Source: Pseudomethylobacillus aquaticus
GTDB taxonomy: Bacteria; Pseudomonadota; Gammaproteobacteria; Burkholderiales; Methylophilaceae
Direction: 5' to 3'
DNA: 64,000 bases
Assembly: GCF_003730115.1 (NCBI RefSeq)
Contig: NZ_RJVP01000002.1
Location: 186,001-250,000, forward strand
The translations under genes and the position numbers were made by a program. The notes under the pieces were generated by a model, which saw nothing but the letters and a program-made list of their open reading frames with translations, searched no databases and was not told the DNA's origin. Shown piece by piece: positions 7,641-17,905 of the stretch. Positions within the stretch are counted from its first letter, which is position 1. Each line of letters starts with the position of its first letter.

Positions 7641-10600
7641 CTAGCTCAGGTTGGGCGCCAGCCAGCGCTCCAGATAGTCCACTGGCAGGCCGCGACGTGC
7701 GGCCATGTCGGCCAGCTGGTCTGCGCCTATCTTGTCCACGCTGAAGTAGCGCGCTTGCGGGTGCGCCAGATAAAAGCCGGACACGGCCGCCGCTGGCGTC
7801 ATGGCGAACGAGTCGGTCAGCGTCATGCCGATGGCCTCGGCCTGCAGCCAGTGGAACATGTCCGGTTTGACGGTATGGTCCGGGCAGGCCGGGTAGCCGG
7901 GCGCCGGCCGTATGCCCTGATATTCTTCCTTGATCAACGCTGCCTTGCTCAGTTGTTCGCCCGCTGCATAGCCCCACAGGTCGGTACGCACGCGTTCATG
8001 CAGATATTCCGCAAAGGCTTCAGCCAGGCGGTCAGCTAGTGATTTCAGCATGATGCTGTTGAAATCGTCATGGGCGGCCAGGAAGCGCTGTTCATGCTTT
8101 TCTATGCCCAGGCCGCCCGTCACTGCGAACAGGCCGATGTAGTCGGCGATGCCGCTGGGCTGGCCATCGACCAGCTTGGGCGCGATGAAGTCGGCCAGAC
8201 ACTGGTTGGGTCTGGCCACCCCGTCAACCACCGGCTTGACGCTCTGCTGGCGCATGCCATACCAGGTGAACGCCACTTCGCTGCGGGTCTCGTCGGTATA
8301 GATTTCGATATCGTCGTCATTGACGCTATTGGCCGGTAACAAGGCCACCACGCCGTTGGCGGTCAACCAGCGGCCATCGATGATCTTCTTGAGCATGGCC
8401 TGCCCTTCGGCGAACAGCTTGCGCGCCGCTTCGCCAACGACCGCGTCATCGAGGATGGCCGGGTAAAAGCCAGCCAGGTCCCAGGTCTGGAAGAACGGGC
8501 CCCAGTCTATGTAATCCGCCAGCACGCTAAGATCCATATTGTTGATCTCGCGGCGACCGATGAACTTGGGCTTGACCGGGGCTTGTGCGCCGCTGAATGC
8601 CACACGCGTCTTGTTGGCGCGCGCATCTTCGATGCTGAGCAGGGGCGTGCCTTTTTTGTTGGCGTGCTGCTGGCGTGCCCGTTCATAGTCGTTGGCGACC
8701 TCGGCCACATAGTGGTCGCGCTGCTCGGGCGTGAGCAGTGACTGCATCACCGACACCGAGCGCGAGGCGTCCGGCACGTAGATGACAGGGCCGTCGTAGT
8801 GGGGTGCGATCTTCACGGCGGTGTGCGCGCGCGAGGTGGTGGCACCGCCGATCAGCAGCGGCGTCTTGAGGCCACGGAAATGGTCGTCGCGCTGCATCTC
8901 GCGGGCCACATGCGCCATTTCTTCCAGCGAGGGCGTGATCAGCCCGGACAGGCCGATGATGTCGGCATGCTCGGCCTTGGCCATGGCCAGGATCTCGCTG
9001 GCCGGCACCATCACGCCCATATTGACCACTTCGAAATTATTGCACTGCAGCACCACCGACACGATGTTCTTGCCAATGTCGTGCACATCGCCCTTCACGG
9101 TGGCGATCACCACCTTGCCCTTGGGCTTGGATTTCGCTCCCGTGCGTTCTTCTTCAGCCAGTTTTTCGGCTTCGATGTAGGGGATCAGGTGGGCCACTGC
9201 CTGTTTCATCACGCGAGCGGATTTGACCACCTGTGGCAGGAACATCTTGCCTTGGCCGAACAGGTCACCCACGATGTTCATGCCGTCCATGAGCGGACCT
9301 TCGATCACGTGGATGGGTCGGCCACCCTTGTTGAACACCGCCTGACGTGCCTCTTCGGTATCTTCGACGATGAATTCGGTGATGCCATGCACCATGGCGT
9401 GTGCCAGGCGCTTCTCCACCGGCACCGGGGCTTCTGCGCTGCCGCGCCATTCGCTGGTCGCCATCTCTTTCTTGCCGCCTGCTTTGAGCGTGGCGGCGAT
9501 GGCGATCATGCGCTCGGTAGCGTCCGGTCTGCGGTTCAGCACCACGTCCTCGACGCACTCGCGCAGCTCGGCATTCAGGTCGTCGTAGACGCCCATCATG
9601 CCGGCATTGACGATGCCCATGGTCATGCCCGCCTTGATGGCGTGATACAGGAACACGGTGTGGATGGCTTCACGCGCCGGGTCGTTGCCACGGAAGCTGA
9701 AGCTCACATTGGACACACCGCCGGAGATGCGCGCGTAGGGCAGATTGTCCTTGATCCAGCGTGTGGCATTGATGAAATCCACAGCGTAGTTGTTATGTTC
9801 CTCGATGCCGGTGGCGATGGCGAAGATGTTGGGGTCAAAGATAATATCTTCTGGCGGAAAGCCAATCTCGCTCACAAGCAGATCGTAGGCGCGCTTGCAG
9901 ATCTCGATCTTGCGCTCGTAGGTATCGGCCTGTCCCTTCTCGTCGAAGGCCATGACGATGACGGCCGCGCCATAGCGACGGCATAGCGTGGCCTGGCGCA
10001 GGAACTCGGCCTCGCCTTCCTTCATGGAAATGGAGTTGACGATGGCCTTGCCCTGCACGCACTTGAGGCCGGCTTCGATGACTTCCCATTTGGAGGAGTC
10101 GATCATGACCGGCACGCGCGCGATGTCGGGCTCGGAGGCGATCAGGTTGAGGAAATGCGTCATCGCCTTGACGGCGTCCAGCATGCCTTCGTCCATGTTG
10201 ATGTCAATCACCTGCGCGCCGTTCTCCACCTGCTGGCGTGCCACGCTGAGTGCTTCTTCGTATTGCTCGTTGATGATCATGCGCGCGAACGCCTTGGAGC
10301 CGGTGACGTTGGTGCGCTCGCCCACGTTGACGAACAGCGCGTCATCGTCGATGACGAACGGCTCCAGCCCGGACAGGCGCGTCGCGACCGGCGGTGTGGG
10401 CAGCAGGCGTGGTGGCAGGCTGCTGACTTCGCGGGCGATGGCGGCGATGTGCGGCGGCGTGGTGCCGCAGCAACCACCGGCGATATTGACGAAGCCGCTG
10501 GTGGCGAATTCGCGCAGCAGCGAGGAGGTATCGGCCGGTTTTTCGTCAAAGCCGGTGTCGCTCATCGGGTTGGGCAAGCCCGCGTTGGGGTAGATGCACA

Positions 10601-11468
10601 CAAAGGTGTCGGCGATCTGCGCCAGCTCTTCGGCGTACGGACGCATCAGCGTGGCACCCAGCGCGCAGTTCAGGCCTATGGTGAGCGGACGGGCATGGCG
10701 TACCGAGTTCCAGAACGCGGCCACGGTCTGACCGGACAGGATGCGGCCGGAGGCATCGGTGACGGTGCCCGAAATCATGATGGGCAGGCGTGTGCCGTGC
10801 TCCTCGAAAAAGGTCTCGATGGCGAACAGGGCCGCCTTGCAGTTCAGGGTGTCGAAGATGGTTTCCACCATCAGGATGTCCGCCCCGCCTGCCACCAGGC
10901 CACGCGTCTGTTCCAGATAAGCGGCGGTGAGCTGGTCGAAGGTGACATTACGTGCGGCCGGGTCGTTGACGTCCGGCGAGATCGAGGCGGTCTTGGGCGT
11001 GGGGCCGAGTGCGCCCGCCACGAAGCGTGGTTTGTCCGGCGTGCTGTACTGGTCACAGGCAGCACGGGCCAGCCTGGCGGCTTCCACGTTCATCTCGTAA
11101 GCGAGATGGGCCATGTGGTAATCGTCCTGCGCGACCGTGGTGGCGCCGAAGGTGTTGGTCTCGATGATGTCGGCACCGGCGGCCAGATACTGCGCGTGGA
11201 TATCGCGGATGATGTGCGGTTGCGTCAGCGTCAACAGCTCGTTATTGCCCTTCAGGAAGATCTCGCGCTGCCCTGCGGGTGCCTGGAAGTCGGCAAAGCG
11301 CGTACCGCGGTAATCCTGCTCGGTGAGCTTGTACTGCTGGATCATGGTGCCCATGGCGCCGTCCAGGATCAGAATGCGCTCGGCCAGCAGTGCGCGCAGG
11401 CGTGCTTCGGTCGGCGACATGCGGTAAGCAGGGGATGGAGTAGCAGTTGGAACGGTGGATTGTGTCAT
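7641..11468 (-). CDS. metH: MetH, cobalamin-dependent methionine synthase
   Basis: A 1275-residue four-module enzyme that methylates homocysteine using 5-methyl-tetrahydrofolate and cobalamin. Modules in order: homocysteine-binding domain with the zinc ligands GGCCGTTP near residue 320, pterin-binding domain ([11 protein letters not shown]), cobalamin domain with the base-off motif DVHDIGKN near residue 770, and the SAM-activation domain at the C-terminus ([12 protein letters not shown]). Full length for the family. I use ATG at 11468; the in-frame TTG at 11492 is less likely. No cobalamin or SAM riboswitch is visible in the short leader. Confidence 0.97.
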   Translation of the reverse strand: MTQSTVPTATPSPAYRMSPTEARLRALLAERILILDGAMGTMIQQYKLTEQDYRGTRFADFQAPAGQREIFLKGNNELLTLTQPHIIRDIHAQYLAAGADIIETNTFGATTVAQDDYHMAHLAYEMNVEAARLARAACDQYSTPDKPRFVAGALGPTPKTASISPDVNDPAARNVTFDQLTAAYLEQTRGLVAGGADILMVETIFDTLNCKAALFAIETFFEEHGTRLPIMISGTVTDASGRILSGQTVAAFWNSVRHARPLTIGLNCALGATLMRPYAEELAQIADTFVCIYPNAGLPNPMSDTGFDEKPADTSSLLREFATSGFVNIAGGCCGTTPPHIAAIAREVSSLPPRLLPTPPVATRLSGLEPFVIDDDALFVNVGERTNVTGSKAFARMIINEQYEEALSVARQQVENGAQVIDINMDEGMLDAVKAMTHFLNLIASEPDIARVPVMIDSSKWEVIEAGLKCVQGKAIVNSISMKEGEAEFLRQATLCRRYGAAVIVMAFDEKGQADTYERKIEICKRAYDLLVSEIGFPPEDIIFDPNIFAIATGIEEHNNYAVDFINATRWIKDNLPYARISGGVSNVSFSFRGNDPAREAIHTVFLYHAIKAGMTMGIVNAGMMGVYDDLNAELRECVEDVVLNRRPDATERMIAIAATLKAGGKKEMATSEWRGSAEAPVPVEKRLAHAMVHGITEFIVEDTEEARQAVFNKGGRPIHVIEGPLMDGMNIVGDLFGQGKMFLPQVVKSARVMKQAVAHLIPYIEAEKLAEEERTGAKSKPKGKVVIATVKGDVHDIGKNIVSVVLQCNNFEVVNMGVMVPASEILAMAKAEHADIIGLSGLITPSLEEMAHVAREMQRDDHFRGLKTPLLIGGATTSRAHTAVKIAPHYDGPVIYVPDASRSVSVMQSLLTPEQRDHYVAEVANDYERARQQHANKKGTPLLSIEDARANKTRVAFSGAQAPVKPKFIGRREINNMDLSVLADYIDWGPFFQTWDLAGFYPAILDDAVVGEAARKLFAEGQAMLKKIIDGRWLTANGVVALLPANSVNDDDIEIYTDETRSEVAFTWYGMRQQSVKPVVDGVARPNQCLADFIAPKLVDGQPSGIADYIGLFAVTGGLGIEKHEQRFLAAHDDFNSIMLKSLADRLAEAFAEYLHERVRTDLWGYAAGEQLSKAALIKEEYQGIRPAPGYPACPDHTVKPDMFHWLQAEAIGMTLTDSFAMTPAAAVSGFYLAHPQARYFSVDKIGADQLADMAARRGLPVDYLERWLAPNLS

Positions 11469-11584
11469 CAAAAACAACGATTGCCGCAGCAAGGATTAAA
11501 GGCTTGATTTTAACACTTTAACAGCCCGCTTCCGAAGGGTGCACGCGGCTAAATCACGGTTTAACCAGGCGGCAAGCGCAGAAC

Positions 11585-13090
11585 TCAGTCACCAGCGAGA
11601 CGCCGGTACTGGATGGCTTCTGCAATATGCGCTGGCTGTACCTGTTTGGACGCCGCAAGATCGGCGATGCTGCGTGCCACTTTGAGGATGCGATGATAGG
11701 CACGCGCAGAAAGATCGAGCTTGGCGATGGCCAGTCTCAGCAGTTGCAGTCCGGCTGGGTCGGGCTGGCAATAGGCATCGATCTCCAGGCTGCCAAGGCT
11801 GGCATTGGCTTTGCCCTGGCGTTGCAGTTGTAAGGCGCGCGCCTGCTCCACGCGGCGGCGGATGGCGGCACTGGGCTCACCTTTGCTGGATTTAAGCAGT
11901 TCATGTTCTGGCAGTGCAGGCACTTCGATATGCAGGTCGATGCGGTCCAGCAGCGGGCCGGAGATGCGGCTGCGATAGCGTGCCACCTGGTCTGGCGTGC
12001 AGCGGCATTTGTTGTTGTGATGGCCCAGATAGCCGCATGGGCAGGGGTTCATCGCGGCCAGTAACTGGAAACTGGCCGGGAAGTCAGCCTGCCGTGCCGC
12101 GCGCGAGATGGTGATGTGGCCGGATTCCAGCGGTTCGCGCAGCACTTCCAGCACCTTGCGGTCGAATTCAGGCAGTTCATCCAGAAACAGCACGCCATGA
12201 TGGGCTAGCGAGATCTCGCCTGGACGCGGGTTGCCGCCACCACCGACCAGCGCCACAGCCGATGCGGTGTGGTGGGGGTTTCTGAACGGCCGTTGCCGCC
12301 AGTGCGACAGCCGGAAACCGCCATTCAGGGACTGGATGGCGGCCGATTCCAGCGCCTCGGCTTCCGTCATGGTAGGCAAAATGCCGGGGAAACGGCTGGC
12401 CAGCATCGATTTGCCGGTGCCCGGCGGCCCGCTCATCAGTACGCTGTGCCCGCCTGCGGCCGCGATCTCCAGTGCGCGCCTGGCCTGCGCCTGGCCTTTC
12501 ACTTCTTCAAAATCTGCATAATCCCTGGCCAATGACAAGGTGCTGGCGGCCTGCGGTGTCAGCAAGGCGTGCCCTTGCAGGTGCGCGCAGACCTGCAGCA
12601 GGTTGTTGGCCGGCAGAATCACCGCCTGTTGCACCAACGCCGCTTCTGCCGCATTGGCAGCGGGCAAAATAAAAGCCCGTGACGGGCTTGAGGTTTGTCC
12701 TTGCAGGCTGGCGGTCATGGCCAGTGCGCCGCGTATGGGCCGTAATTCACCGGTCAGCGCCAGCTCTCCAGCCACTTCGTAATTGTCCAGCACGCTGGCC
12801 GGTAATTGCCCGGAAGCGGCGAGGATGCCGAGCGCGATGGGGAGGTCATAACGGCCGCTTTCCTTGGGTAAGTCGGCGGGCGCCAGGTTGACGGTGATGC
12901 GGCGCATGGGGAATTCGAATTGCGCTGTTTGCAGCGCCGCGCGCACACGGTCTTTGCTTTCTTTGACTTCGGTCTCGGGCAGGCCGACGATGGTGAAGCT
13001 GGGCAGGCCGTTAGCGAGATGCACTTCGACCACCACCGGTGGGGCGTCCATGCCGGCCAGCGCACGGCTATGCACAATTGCGAGGCCCAT
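11585..13090 (-). CDS. comM: ComM/YifB, Mg-chelatase-like AAA+ helicase
   Basis: A 501-residue AAA+ protein. The order is an N-terminal ComM domain, then Walker A GPPGTGKS near residue 218, then the magnesium-chelatase core with Walker B LFLDELPEF, then a zinc-ribbon-like CPCGYLGHHNNKCRC segment and a C-terminal helical domain. ComM is a hexameric branch-migration helicase that helps integrate single-stranded DNA during natural transformation. It starts 17 bases after the ubiK stop and is likely transcribed with it. Length and motifs are typical. Confidence 0.93.
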   Translation of the reverse strand: MGLAIVHSRALAGMDAPPVVVEVHLANGLPSFTIVGLPETEVKESKDRVRAALQTAQFEFPMRRITVNLAPADLPKESGRYDLPIALGILAASGQLPASVLDNYEVAGELALTGELRPIRGALAMTASLQGQTSSPSRAFILPAANAAEAALVQQAVILPANNLLQVCAHLQGHALLTPQAASTLSLARDYADFEEVKGQAQARRALEIAAAGGHSVLMSGPPGTGKSMLASRFPGILPTMTEAEALESAAIQSLNGGFRLSHWRQRPFRNPHHTASAVALVGGGGNPRPGEISLAHHGVLFLDELPEFDRKVLEVLREPLESGHITISRAARQADFPASFQLLAAMNPCPCGYLGHHNNKCRCTPDQVARYRSRISGPLLDRIDLHIEVPALPEHELLKSSKGEPSAAIRRRVEQARALQLQRQGKANASLGSLEIDAYCQPDPAGLQLLRLAIAKLDLSARAYHRILKVARSIADLAASKQVQPAHIAEAIQYRRLAGD

Positions 13091-13107
13091 AAGTGCGCTC
13101 TGCCTGA

Positions 13108-13359
13108 TTAGAGTGCGTTTTCCTGCGTGGCGGGTTGTTCCAGTTCAGCCACTCTGGCTTCCAGTGCATCCAGCTTGGCGCGGGTCTGGCGCAGCACCTC
13201 TTGCTGGATATCGAACTCTTCGCGTGTCACCAGTTCCATTTTGGTGAGCGCGCCCTGTAATAGTGCACGCAGGTTGTTTTCCACATCACCGGCGGGGCTT
13301 GAATTGATTAAATCCCTGAATTTATTTGATAAATTCTCAATCGTCGGGTTGTTGAGCAT
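13108..13359 (-). CDS. ubiK: UbiK-family ubiquinone biosynthesis accessory factor
   Basis: An 83-residue small protein of the YqiC/BMFP family. The N-terminal part (about 1-45) is amphipathic and the C-terminal part (about 48-77) is a coiled coil (QEVLRQTRAKLDALEARVAEL). In E. coli UbiK binds UbiJ and lipids and supports aerobic ubiquinone synthesis. It is preceded by an AGGAG ribosome site and lies just upstream of comM. It is transcribed away from the nitrogen-regulated operon that begins at 13.6 kb, so the 250-base gap holds divergent promoters. Confidence 0.88.
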   Translation of the reverse strand: MLNNPTIENLSNKFRDLINSSPAGDVENNLRALLQGALTKMELVTREEFDIQQEVLRQTRAKLDALEARVAELEQPATQENAL

Positions 13360-13422
13360 GGTACTCTCCTAATGTGCTCTGACTGTCATGGCAAGTGCAA
13401 ACCATCTTCTCCAGTGCTGACT

Positions 13423-13437
13423 GCACTGTTGTTGTGC
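13423..13437 (+). promoter_or_regulatory. Candidate NtrC binding site
   Basis: GCACTGTTGTTGTGC fits the NtrC half-site pattern GCAC-N7-GTGC exactly. It lies about 95-110 bases upstream of the sigma-54 promoter at 13532-13547, the usual distance for an NtrC enhancer. A neighbouring inverted repeat CAGTGC-N5-GCACTG (13412-13428) may add a second weaker site. The link to NtrC is inferred from pattern and from the downstream glnK-amtB genes. Confidence 0.6.
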
Positions 13438-13531
13438 TGCATTCTATTGCAAACATCCTTCCAACGGTATTTTTGTGGACACCGCTTCCGATGGGTTGAG
13501 TAAGTGCTTGATTTCATTTAATCCATTATTT

Positions 13532-13547
13532 TGGCACGGCGGTTGCT
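13532..13547 (+). promoter_or_regulatory. Sigma-54 promoter of the porin-glnK-amtB operon
   Basis: TGGCACGGCGGTTGCT matches the -24/-12 consensus TGGCACG-N4-TTGCW at every defined base. It lies about 60 bases before the porin start codon. The downstream PII protein and ammonium transporter are classical sigma-54/NtrC targets, so nitrogen limitation should activate this operon. Confidence 0.85.
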
Positions 13548-13607
13548 TAGCATTTATCGCAAAATTTGCAGTGTGTTTTGTTTATTTTAATTTCGAAAGG
13601 ATTTTCC

Positions 13608-14381
13608 ATGCGTAACCCTATTCTCGTTGCCGCCGTACTTGGCGCTCTGACTTTGCCAGTGGCAGCACTTGCAGAAGAAGCGGTAGCCCCAGCAGCTGAA
13701 TCCCCGCACACGTTCACCTACAACGTTGGTCTGTACAGCCAGTACATATTCCGTGGCTTGACCCAAACCCGCGAAACCGCTGCTCTGCAAGGCGGTGTCG
13801 ATTACTCCCACGCCAGCGGTTTCTACCTGGGCGCCTGGGGTTCCAACATCAGCTGGCTGACCGACGGTGACTACTACGCCAACTCCAGCCTGGAAGTTGA
13901 CGTTTACGGCGGCTACGCCAGCGAAATCGGTGAAACCGGCATCGGCTACAACGTTGGTATCCTGCAGTATCTGTATCCAGGTAACCGCTTCTCTGGTTCC
14001 AAGAATGCAGACACCACCGAAATCTACGGTAGCCTGGCTTACGGCTGGGTTTCTGCCAAGATCTCCGCTGTTGCTTCCAGCAATGCATTCGGCTTTGCTG
14101 ATGCAGATGGCACCACCTACTCCGAACTGAACCTGAACGTACCACTGGGCAAGGGCTTCACTGGTCTGGCTCATGTGGGTTATCAAGACTTCACCGGCGC
14201 TGGCAACAGCACCTTTGATTACACCGACTGGAAACTGGGTCTGACCAAGTCCTGGGACAACGGCGTGAACCTGGGTGGCTACTTCACTGCGACCGATGGT
14301 CAAGTTTCCCGCTTCACCGATGCTTCCGGCTACAACCTGGCCAAGGATCAGTTCACGGTCTTCGTTCAGAAAACCTTCTAA
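13608..14381 (+). CDS. TorF-family outer membrane porin
   Basis: A 257-residue secreted beta-barrel protein. A signal peptide (about 1-22, ending VAALAEE) is followed by alternating strands rich in aromatic and glycine residues: TYNVGLYSQYIFRGLTQT near the start and a terminal phenylalanine (VQKTF). These features match the TorF putative porin family, often found beside glnK-amtB in proteobacteria. ATG at 13608 has a GAAAGG ribosome site 7 bases upstream. It is the first gene after the sigma-54 promoter, suggesting a role in letting ammonium or other nitrogen compounds cross the outer membrane; this role is inference. Confidence 0.85.
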   Translation: MRNPILVAAVLGALTLPVAALAEEAVAPAAESPHTFTYNVGLYSQYIFRGLTQTRETAALQGGVDYSHASGFYLGAWGSNISWLTDGDYYANSSLEVDVYGGYASEIGETGIGYNVGILQYLYPGNRFSGSKNADTTEIYGSLAYGWVSAKISAVASSNAFGFADADGTTYSELNLNVPLGKGFTGLAHVGYQDFTGAGNSTFDYTDWKLGLTKSWDNGVNLGGYFTATDGQVSRFTDASGYNLAKDQFTVFVQKTF

Positions 14382-14394
14382 GTTAGGCTTTGCG

Positions 14395-14422
14395 GGGCGG
14401 CGTCCGGGGTTGGTTGCCGCCC
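14395..14422 (+). terminator. Intercistronic hairpin between porin and glnK
   Basis: GGGCGGC (14395-14401) pairs with GCCGCCC (14416-14422) across a 14-base loop, with no T-tract. It could partially stop transcription or stabilise the upstream porin message, giving more porin than GlnK. Confidence 0.4.
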
Positions 14423-14430
14423 ATTCATAA

Positions 14431-14784
<354 letters not shown>

Positions 14785-14796
14785 AAGGGGATGGAA

Positions 14797-16227
14797 ATGA
14801 AAAAAATCTTATCCATGATGGCGTTGGTTGGCGTGCTGGGCCTGGGTTTTGGTACCCAAGGTTTTGCCGAAGAGCCAATGCCAGCTGAAGCGGCTGCTGA
14901 AGTCGTTGCACCAGAGGCAGCACCTGCTGCTGAAGAAGCAGCGCCGGTTGTTGCCGCAGAAGAAGCGGCACCTGTTGAAGAAGCCGCTGCTGCAGAAGAA
15001 GAGCCTACGCTGGATGCTGGTAACACCGCCTGGATGATCGTGGCGACGGTGCTGGTGCTGGCGATGATCATTCCTGGTCTGGCCCTGTTCTACGGTGGCC
15101 TGGTACGCACCAAAAACATGCTGTCGGTACTGATGCAAGTGTTCGTCACCTGTGCGCTGGTCTCTGTGATCTGGGTGGTGTATGGCTACAGTCTGGCGTT
15201 CACGGATGGTGGCAGCCTCAACGGCTACATCGGTGGTCTGAGCAAGGCGTTCCTGGCGGGTATCACGCCTGACACGCTGAGCGGCACCATTCCCGAGTTC
15301 GTGTTCATCACCTTCCAGCTGACCTTCGCTGCGATCACCCCTGCGCTGATCGTCGGTGGTTTCGCTGAGCGCATGAAGTTCTCTGCAGTGTTGCTGTTCG
15401 TGGCACTGTGGGTGACCTTTGTGTATATCCCGGTCGCACACATGGTGTGGGGCGGCGGTATCCTGGCTGAATTGGGTGCCAAGGACTTTGCGGGTGGTAC
15501 GGTGGTACACATCAACGCTGGTATCGCCGCGCTGGTGGGTGCTCTGGTCCTCGGCAAGCGTCTGGGTTACGGCAAGGAAGCCATGCCTCCGCATAGCATG
15601 GTCATGACCATGATTGGTGCTTCCTTACTGTGGGTGGGTTGGTACGGCTTCAACGTCGGTAGCGAACTGGCTGCTGACGGCGTGGCTGGCCTGGCTCTGG
15701 TCAACACGCAAGTGGCGACCGCTGCTGCAGTACTGGGCTGGATCTTCGTTGAATGGCTGGGCAAGGGTAAGCCTTCCATGCTGGGTGGTGCTTCCGGCGC
15801 AGTTGCTGGCCTGGTGGCGATCACCCCGGCTTGTGGCTTCATCGGCCCGATGGGTGCCATCATCCTTGGTTTCGTTGCCAGTATCGTCAGCTACTGGGCC
15901 GTCACCAGCATGAAGGCCAAGCTTGGTTACGATGACTCTCTCGATGTATTCGGTATCCACGGTGTGGCTGGTCTGATCGGTGCACTGGGTACTGGCGTAC
16001 TGATGGATAGCGCCATGGGCGGTGTTGGTTACGCTGAAGGTGTGACCATGGGTGCACAGATGTACTCGCAAGTGGTTGCGGTTGGCGTCACCATCCTGTG
16101 GGCGACCGTCATCAGCTACATCCTGTACAAGATCGTGGATGTGCTGGTTGGTCTGCGCGTTTCGGAAGAATCCGAGCGTGAAGGTCTGGACACCACCGAA
16201 CACGGTGAGCGTGCCTACCACTACTAA
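14797..16227 (+). CDS. amtB: AmtB ammonium transporter with acidic N-terminal extension
   Basis: A 476-residue transporter. A signal peptide (about 1-23) is followed by a roughly 45-residue segment made almost only of Ala, Glu, Pro and Val, then the 11-helix Amt fold starting at NTAWMIVATVLVLAMIIPGLALFYGGL. The twin pore histidines lie in DVFGIHGVAG and the earlier VAHMVWGGG block. ATG at 14797 has AAGGGG six bases upstream; an ATG two codons earlier is too close to that site. The transporter takes up ammonium and is controlled by GlnK. The acidic extension should face the periplasm. Confidence 0.95.
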   Translation: MKKILSMMALVGVLGLGFGTQGFAEEPMPAEAAAEVVAPEAAPAAEEAAPVVAAEEAAPVEEAAAAEEEPTLDAGNTAWMIVATVLVLAMIIPGLALFYGGLVRTKNMLSVLMQVFVTCALVSVIWVVYGYSLAFTDGGSLNGYIGGLSKAFLAGITPDTLSGTIPEFVFITFQLTFAAITPALIVGGFAERMKFSAVLLFVALWVTFVYIPVAHMVWGGGILAELGAKDFAGGTVVHINAGIAALVGALVLGKRLGYGKEAMPPHSMVMTMIGASLLWVGWYGFNVGSELAADGVAGLALVNTQVATAAAVLGWIFVEWLGKGKPSMLGGASGAVAGLVAITPACGFIGPMGAIILGFVASIVSYWAVTSMKAKLGYDDSLDVFGIHGVAGLIGALGTGVLMDSAMGGVGYAEGVTMGAQMYSQVVAVGVTILWATVISYILYKIVDVLVGLRVSEESEREGLDTTEHGERAYHY

Positions 16228-16255
16228 GCCTGTAGCTTAAGCCTTAGCAGTTAAT

Positions 16256-16283
16256 CAAAGCGGACACTTCGGTGTCCGCTTTG
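16256..16283 (+). terminator. Terminator of the glnK-amtB operon
   Basis: A perfect 12-bp stem, CAAAGCGGACAC with GTGTCCGCTTTG, closes a stable TTCG tetraloop and is followed by TTTTGG. It lies 29 bases after the amtB stop. Confidence 0.9.
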
Positions 16284-16523
16284 TTTTGGCTGTCAAAAAT
16301 GGTCACTTGTTTGTCAGCTTGTGGGTGGCAGTTGCCCATATTTGGTGCGTAATCCGTAGCGCAAGCCTGGCTACCAGCCGGGTTAAGCCACAAACTGCAA
16401 GGAATAAGTCATGTTTATAGACAGATTGAAGTTGGCATTGTTATTGCATGATAAACACTGAACGCGATCTGCGTATGCAATACCCGCCGTGAACGTTCAT
16501 CTGCATTTCAATCTCCTCCTCTC
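16284..16523 (+). other. Gene-poor stretch with a candidate 16-codon ORF and short transcript
   Basis: No conventional gene is visible. A 16-codon frame at 16411-16461 (MFIDRLKLALLLHDKH) has an AAGGA ribosome site 7 bases upstream, and the stretch ends in a strong terminator at 16524-16549. Together these suggest a short independent transcript, either a small peptide or a small RNA. A hairpin around CCTGGCTACCAGCCGGGTT lies near 16367-16385. No convincing promoter was found. Confidence 0.35.
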
Positions 16524-16549
16524 CGGACGCATCAGCGTCCGTTTTTTTT
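16524..16549 (+). terminator. Strong rho-independent terminator without an annotated gene upstream
   Basis: CGGACGC-ATCA-GCGTCCG followed by eight T residues. The previous gene, amtB, already has its own terminator 240 bases upstream, so this one should end a separate short transcript from the 16.3-16.5 kb gap. Confidence 0.88.
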
Positions 16550-16621
16550 GCTTGAAACCGGCGGCTTCGCCCCCAACTGTAGCATCTGCGCTAGAATCAG
16601 CCGGATTCAGGAAAACAAACC

Positions 16622-17905
16622 ATGGTCCCCCACCTTACAACTGCCCTCAACGGCCCCCTGCTCACCCTCGAAAAACGCATGCTGGCCTCCATGCCGGAGA
16701 TCGAGCACTGGTTCCGCCAACAATGGCTGGACTACGCTACGCCCTTCTATGCGTCGGTGGATCTGCGCAATGCCGGCTTCAAGCTGGCCCCGGTCGATAC
16801 CAATCTGTTCCCGGGCGGCTTCAATAACCTGAATCCGGATTTCCTGCCGCTAGGCATACAGGCCGCTATGTCCGCCGTGGAGAAGATCTGTCCGGATGCG
16901 CGCCGCTTGTTGCTGATCCCGGAGAACCATACCCGTAACACCTATTACCTGCGTAACGTGGCGGCGCTGACCAATATCCTGCGTCAGGCCGGCATGGATG
17001 TGCGCGTGGGCAGCATCTCGCCCGAGATCACCGCACCGGTGGATCTGGATCTGCAGAATGGCCATGCGCTGCACATGGAACCCGTACAACGCAAGGGCAA
17101 CCGTCTGGTGCTGGACGGCTTCGACAGTTGCGCCGTGCTGCTCAATAACGACCTGTCCGGCGGCATCCCCGATATCTTGCAGAATCTGGAACAGACGCTG
17201 ATCCCGCCCTTGCACGCCGGCTGGGCGACGCGGCGCAAGTCCCAGCATTTTGCTGCCTATAACCGCGTGGCCGAAGCATTCGCTGCGCTGATCGGCATCG
17301 ACGAATGGCTGATCAACCCCTACTTTTCGACGTGTGGCGAGATCGACTTCCATGCACGTGAAGGCGAGGATTGTCTGGCCGCCAATGTGGAAGCCATGCT
17401 GATGCGCATCCGTGCCAAATACAAAGAATACGGTGTGGAGCAGGAGCCGTTCGTGATCGTCAAAGCCGATGCCGGTACCTATGGCATGGGCATCATGACG
17501 GTGAAGAGCCCGGACGATGTGCGTGACCTCAATCGCAAGCAGCGCAACAAGATGTCGGTGGTGAAAGAAGGCCTGCAGGTCAGCGAAGTCATCATCCAGG
17601 AAGGGGTCTACACCTTTGAGAGCATAGAGGATGCGGTCGCCGAGCCTGTGGTCTATATGATGGATCACTTCGTGGTGGGTGGTTTCTATCGCGTGCACAC
17701 CGGGCGTGGCATAGACGAGAACCTCAATGCGCCTGGCATGCAGTTCGTGCCTCTGGCGTTCGAACAGCCATGTTCCATGCCCGACTGTGGCGGCGCACCG
17801 GATTCACTGCCTAACCGCTTCTATGCCTACGGCGTGGTGGCACGTCTGGCATTGCTGGCCGCCGCCATCGAGTTGCAGGAACAAGATCCCGAGAACCAGC
17901 ACTGA
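16622..17905 (+). CDS. gshA: Glutamate-cysteine ligase, Acidithiobacillus/betaproteobacterial type
   Basis: A 427-residue enzyme of the gshA_ferroox family, which makes gamma-glutamylcysteine, the first step of glutathione synthesis. Recognisable blocks are VDTNLFPGGFNNL near the N-terminus, LIPENHTRNTYYLRN, and the ATP-grasp-like FVIVKADAGTYGMGIMTV near residue 280. This family is unrelated in sequence to the E. coli GshA. It overlaps gshB by one base. In methylotrophs glutathione also contributes to formaldehyde detoxification and redox control. Confidence 0.93.
   Translation: MVPHLTTALNGPLLTLEKRMLASMPEIEHWFRQQWLDYATPFYASVDLRNAGFKLAPVDTNLFPGGFNNLNPDFLPLGIQAAMSAVEKICPDARRLLLIPENHTRNTYYLRNVAALTNILRQAGMDVRVGSISPEITAPVDLDLQNGHALHMEPVQRKGNRLVLDGFDSCAVLLNNDLSGGIPDILQNLEQTLIPPLHAGWATRRKSQHFAAYNRVAEAFAALIGIDEWLINPYFSTCGEIDFHAREGEDCLAANVEAMLMRIRAKYKEYGVEQEPFVIVKADAGTYGMGIMTVKSPDDVRDLNRKQRNKMSVVKEGLQVSEVIIQEGVYTFESIEDAVAEPVVYMMDHFVVGGFYRVHTGRGIDENLNAPGMQFVPLAFEQPCSMPDCGGAPDSLPNRFYAYGVVARLALLAAAIELQEQDPENQH

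Noticed and set aside
11469-11584. Cobalamin or SAM riboswitch in front of metH
   Set aside because: The leader is short and shows no B12-box or SAM-box pattern.
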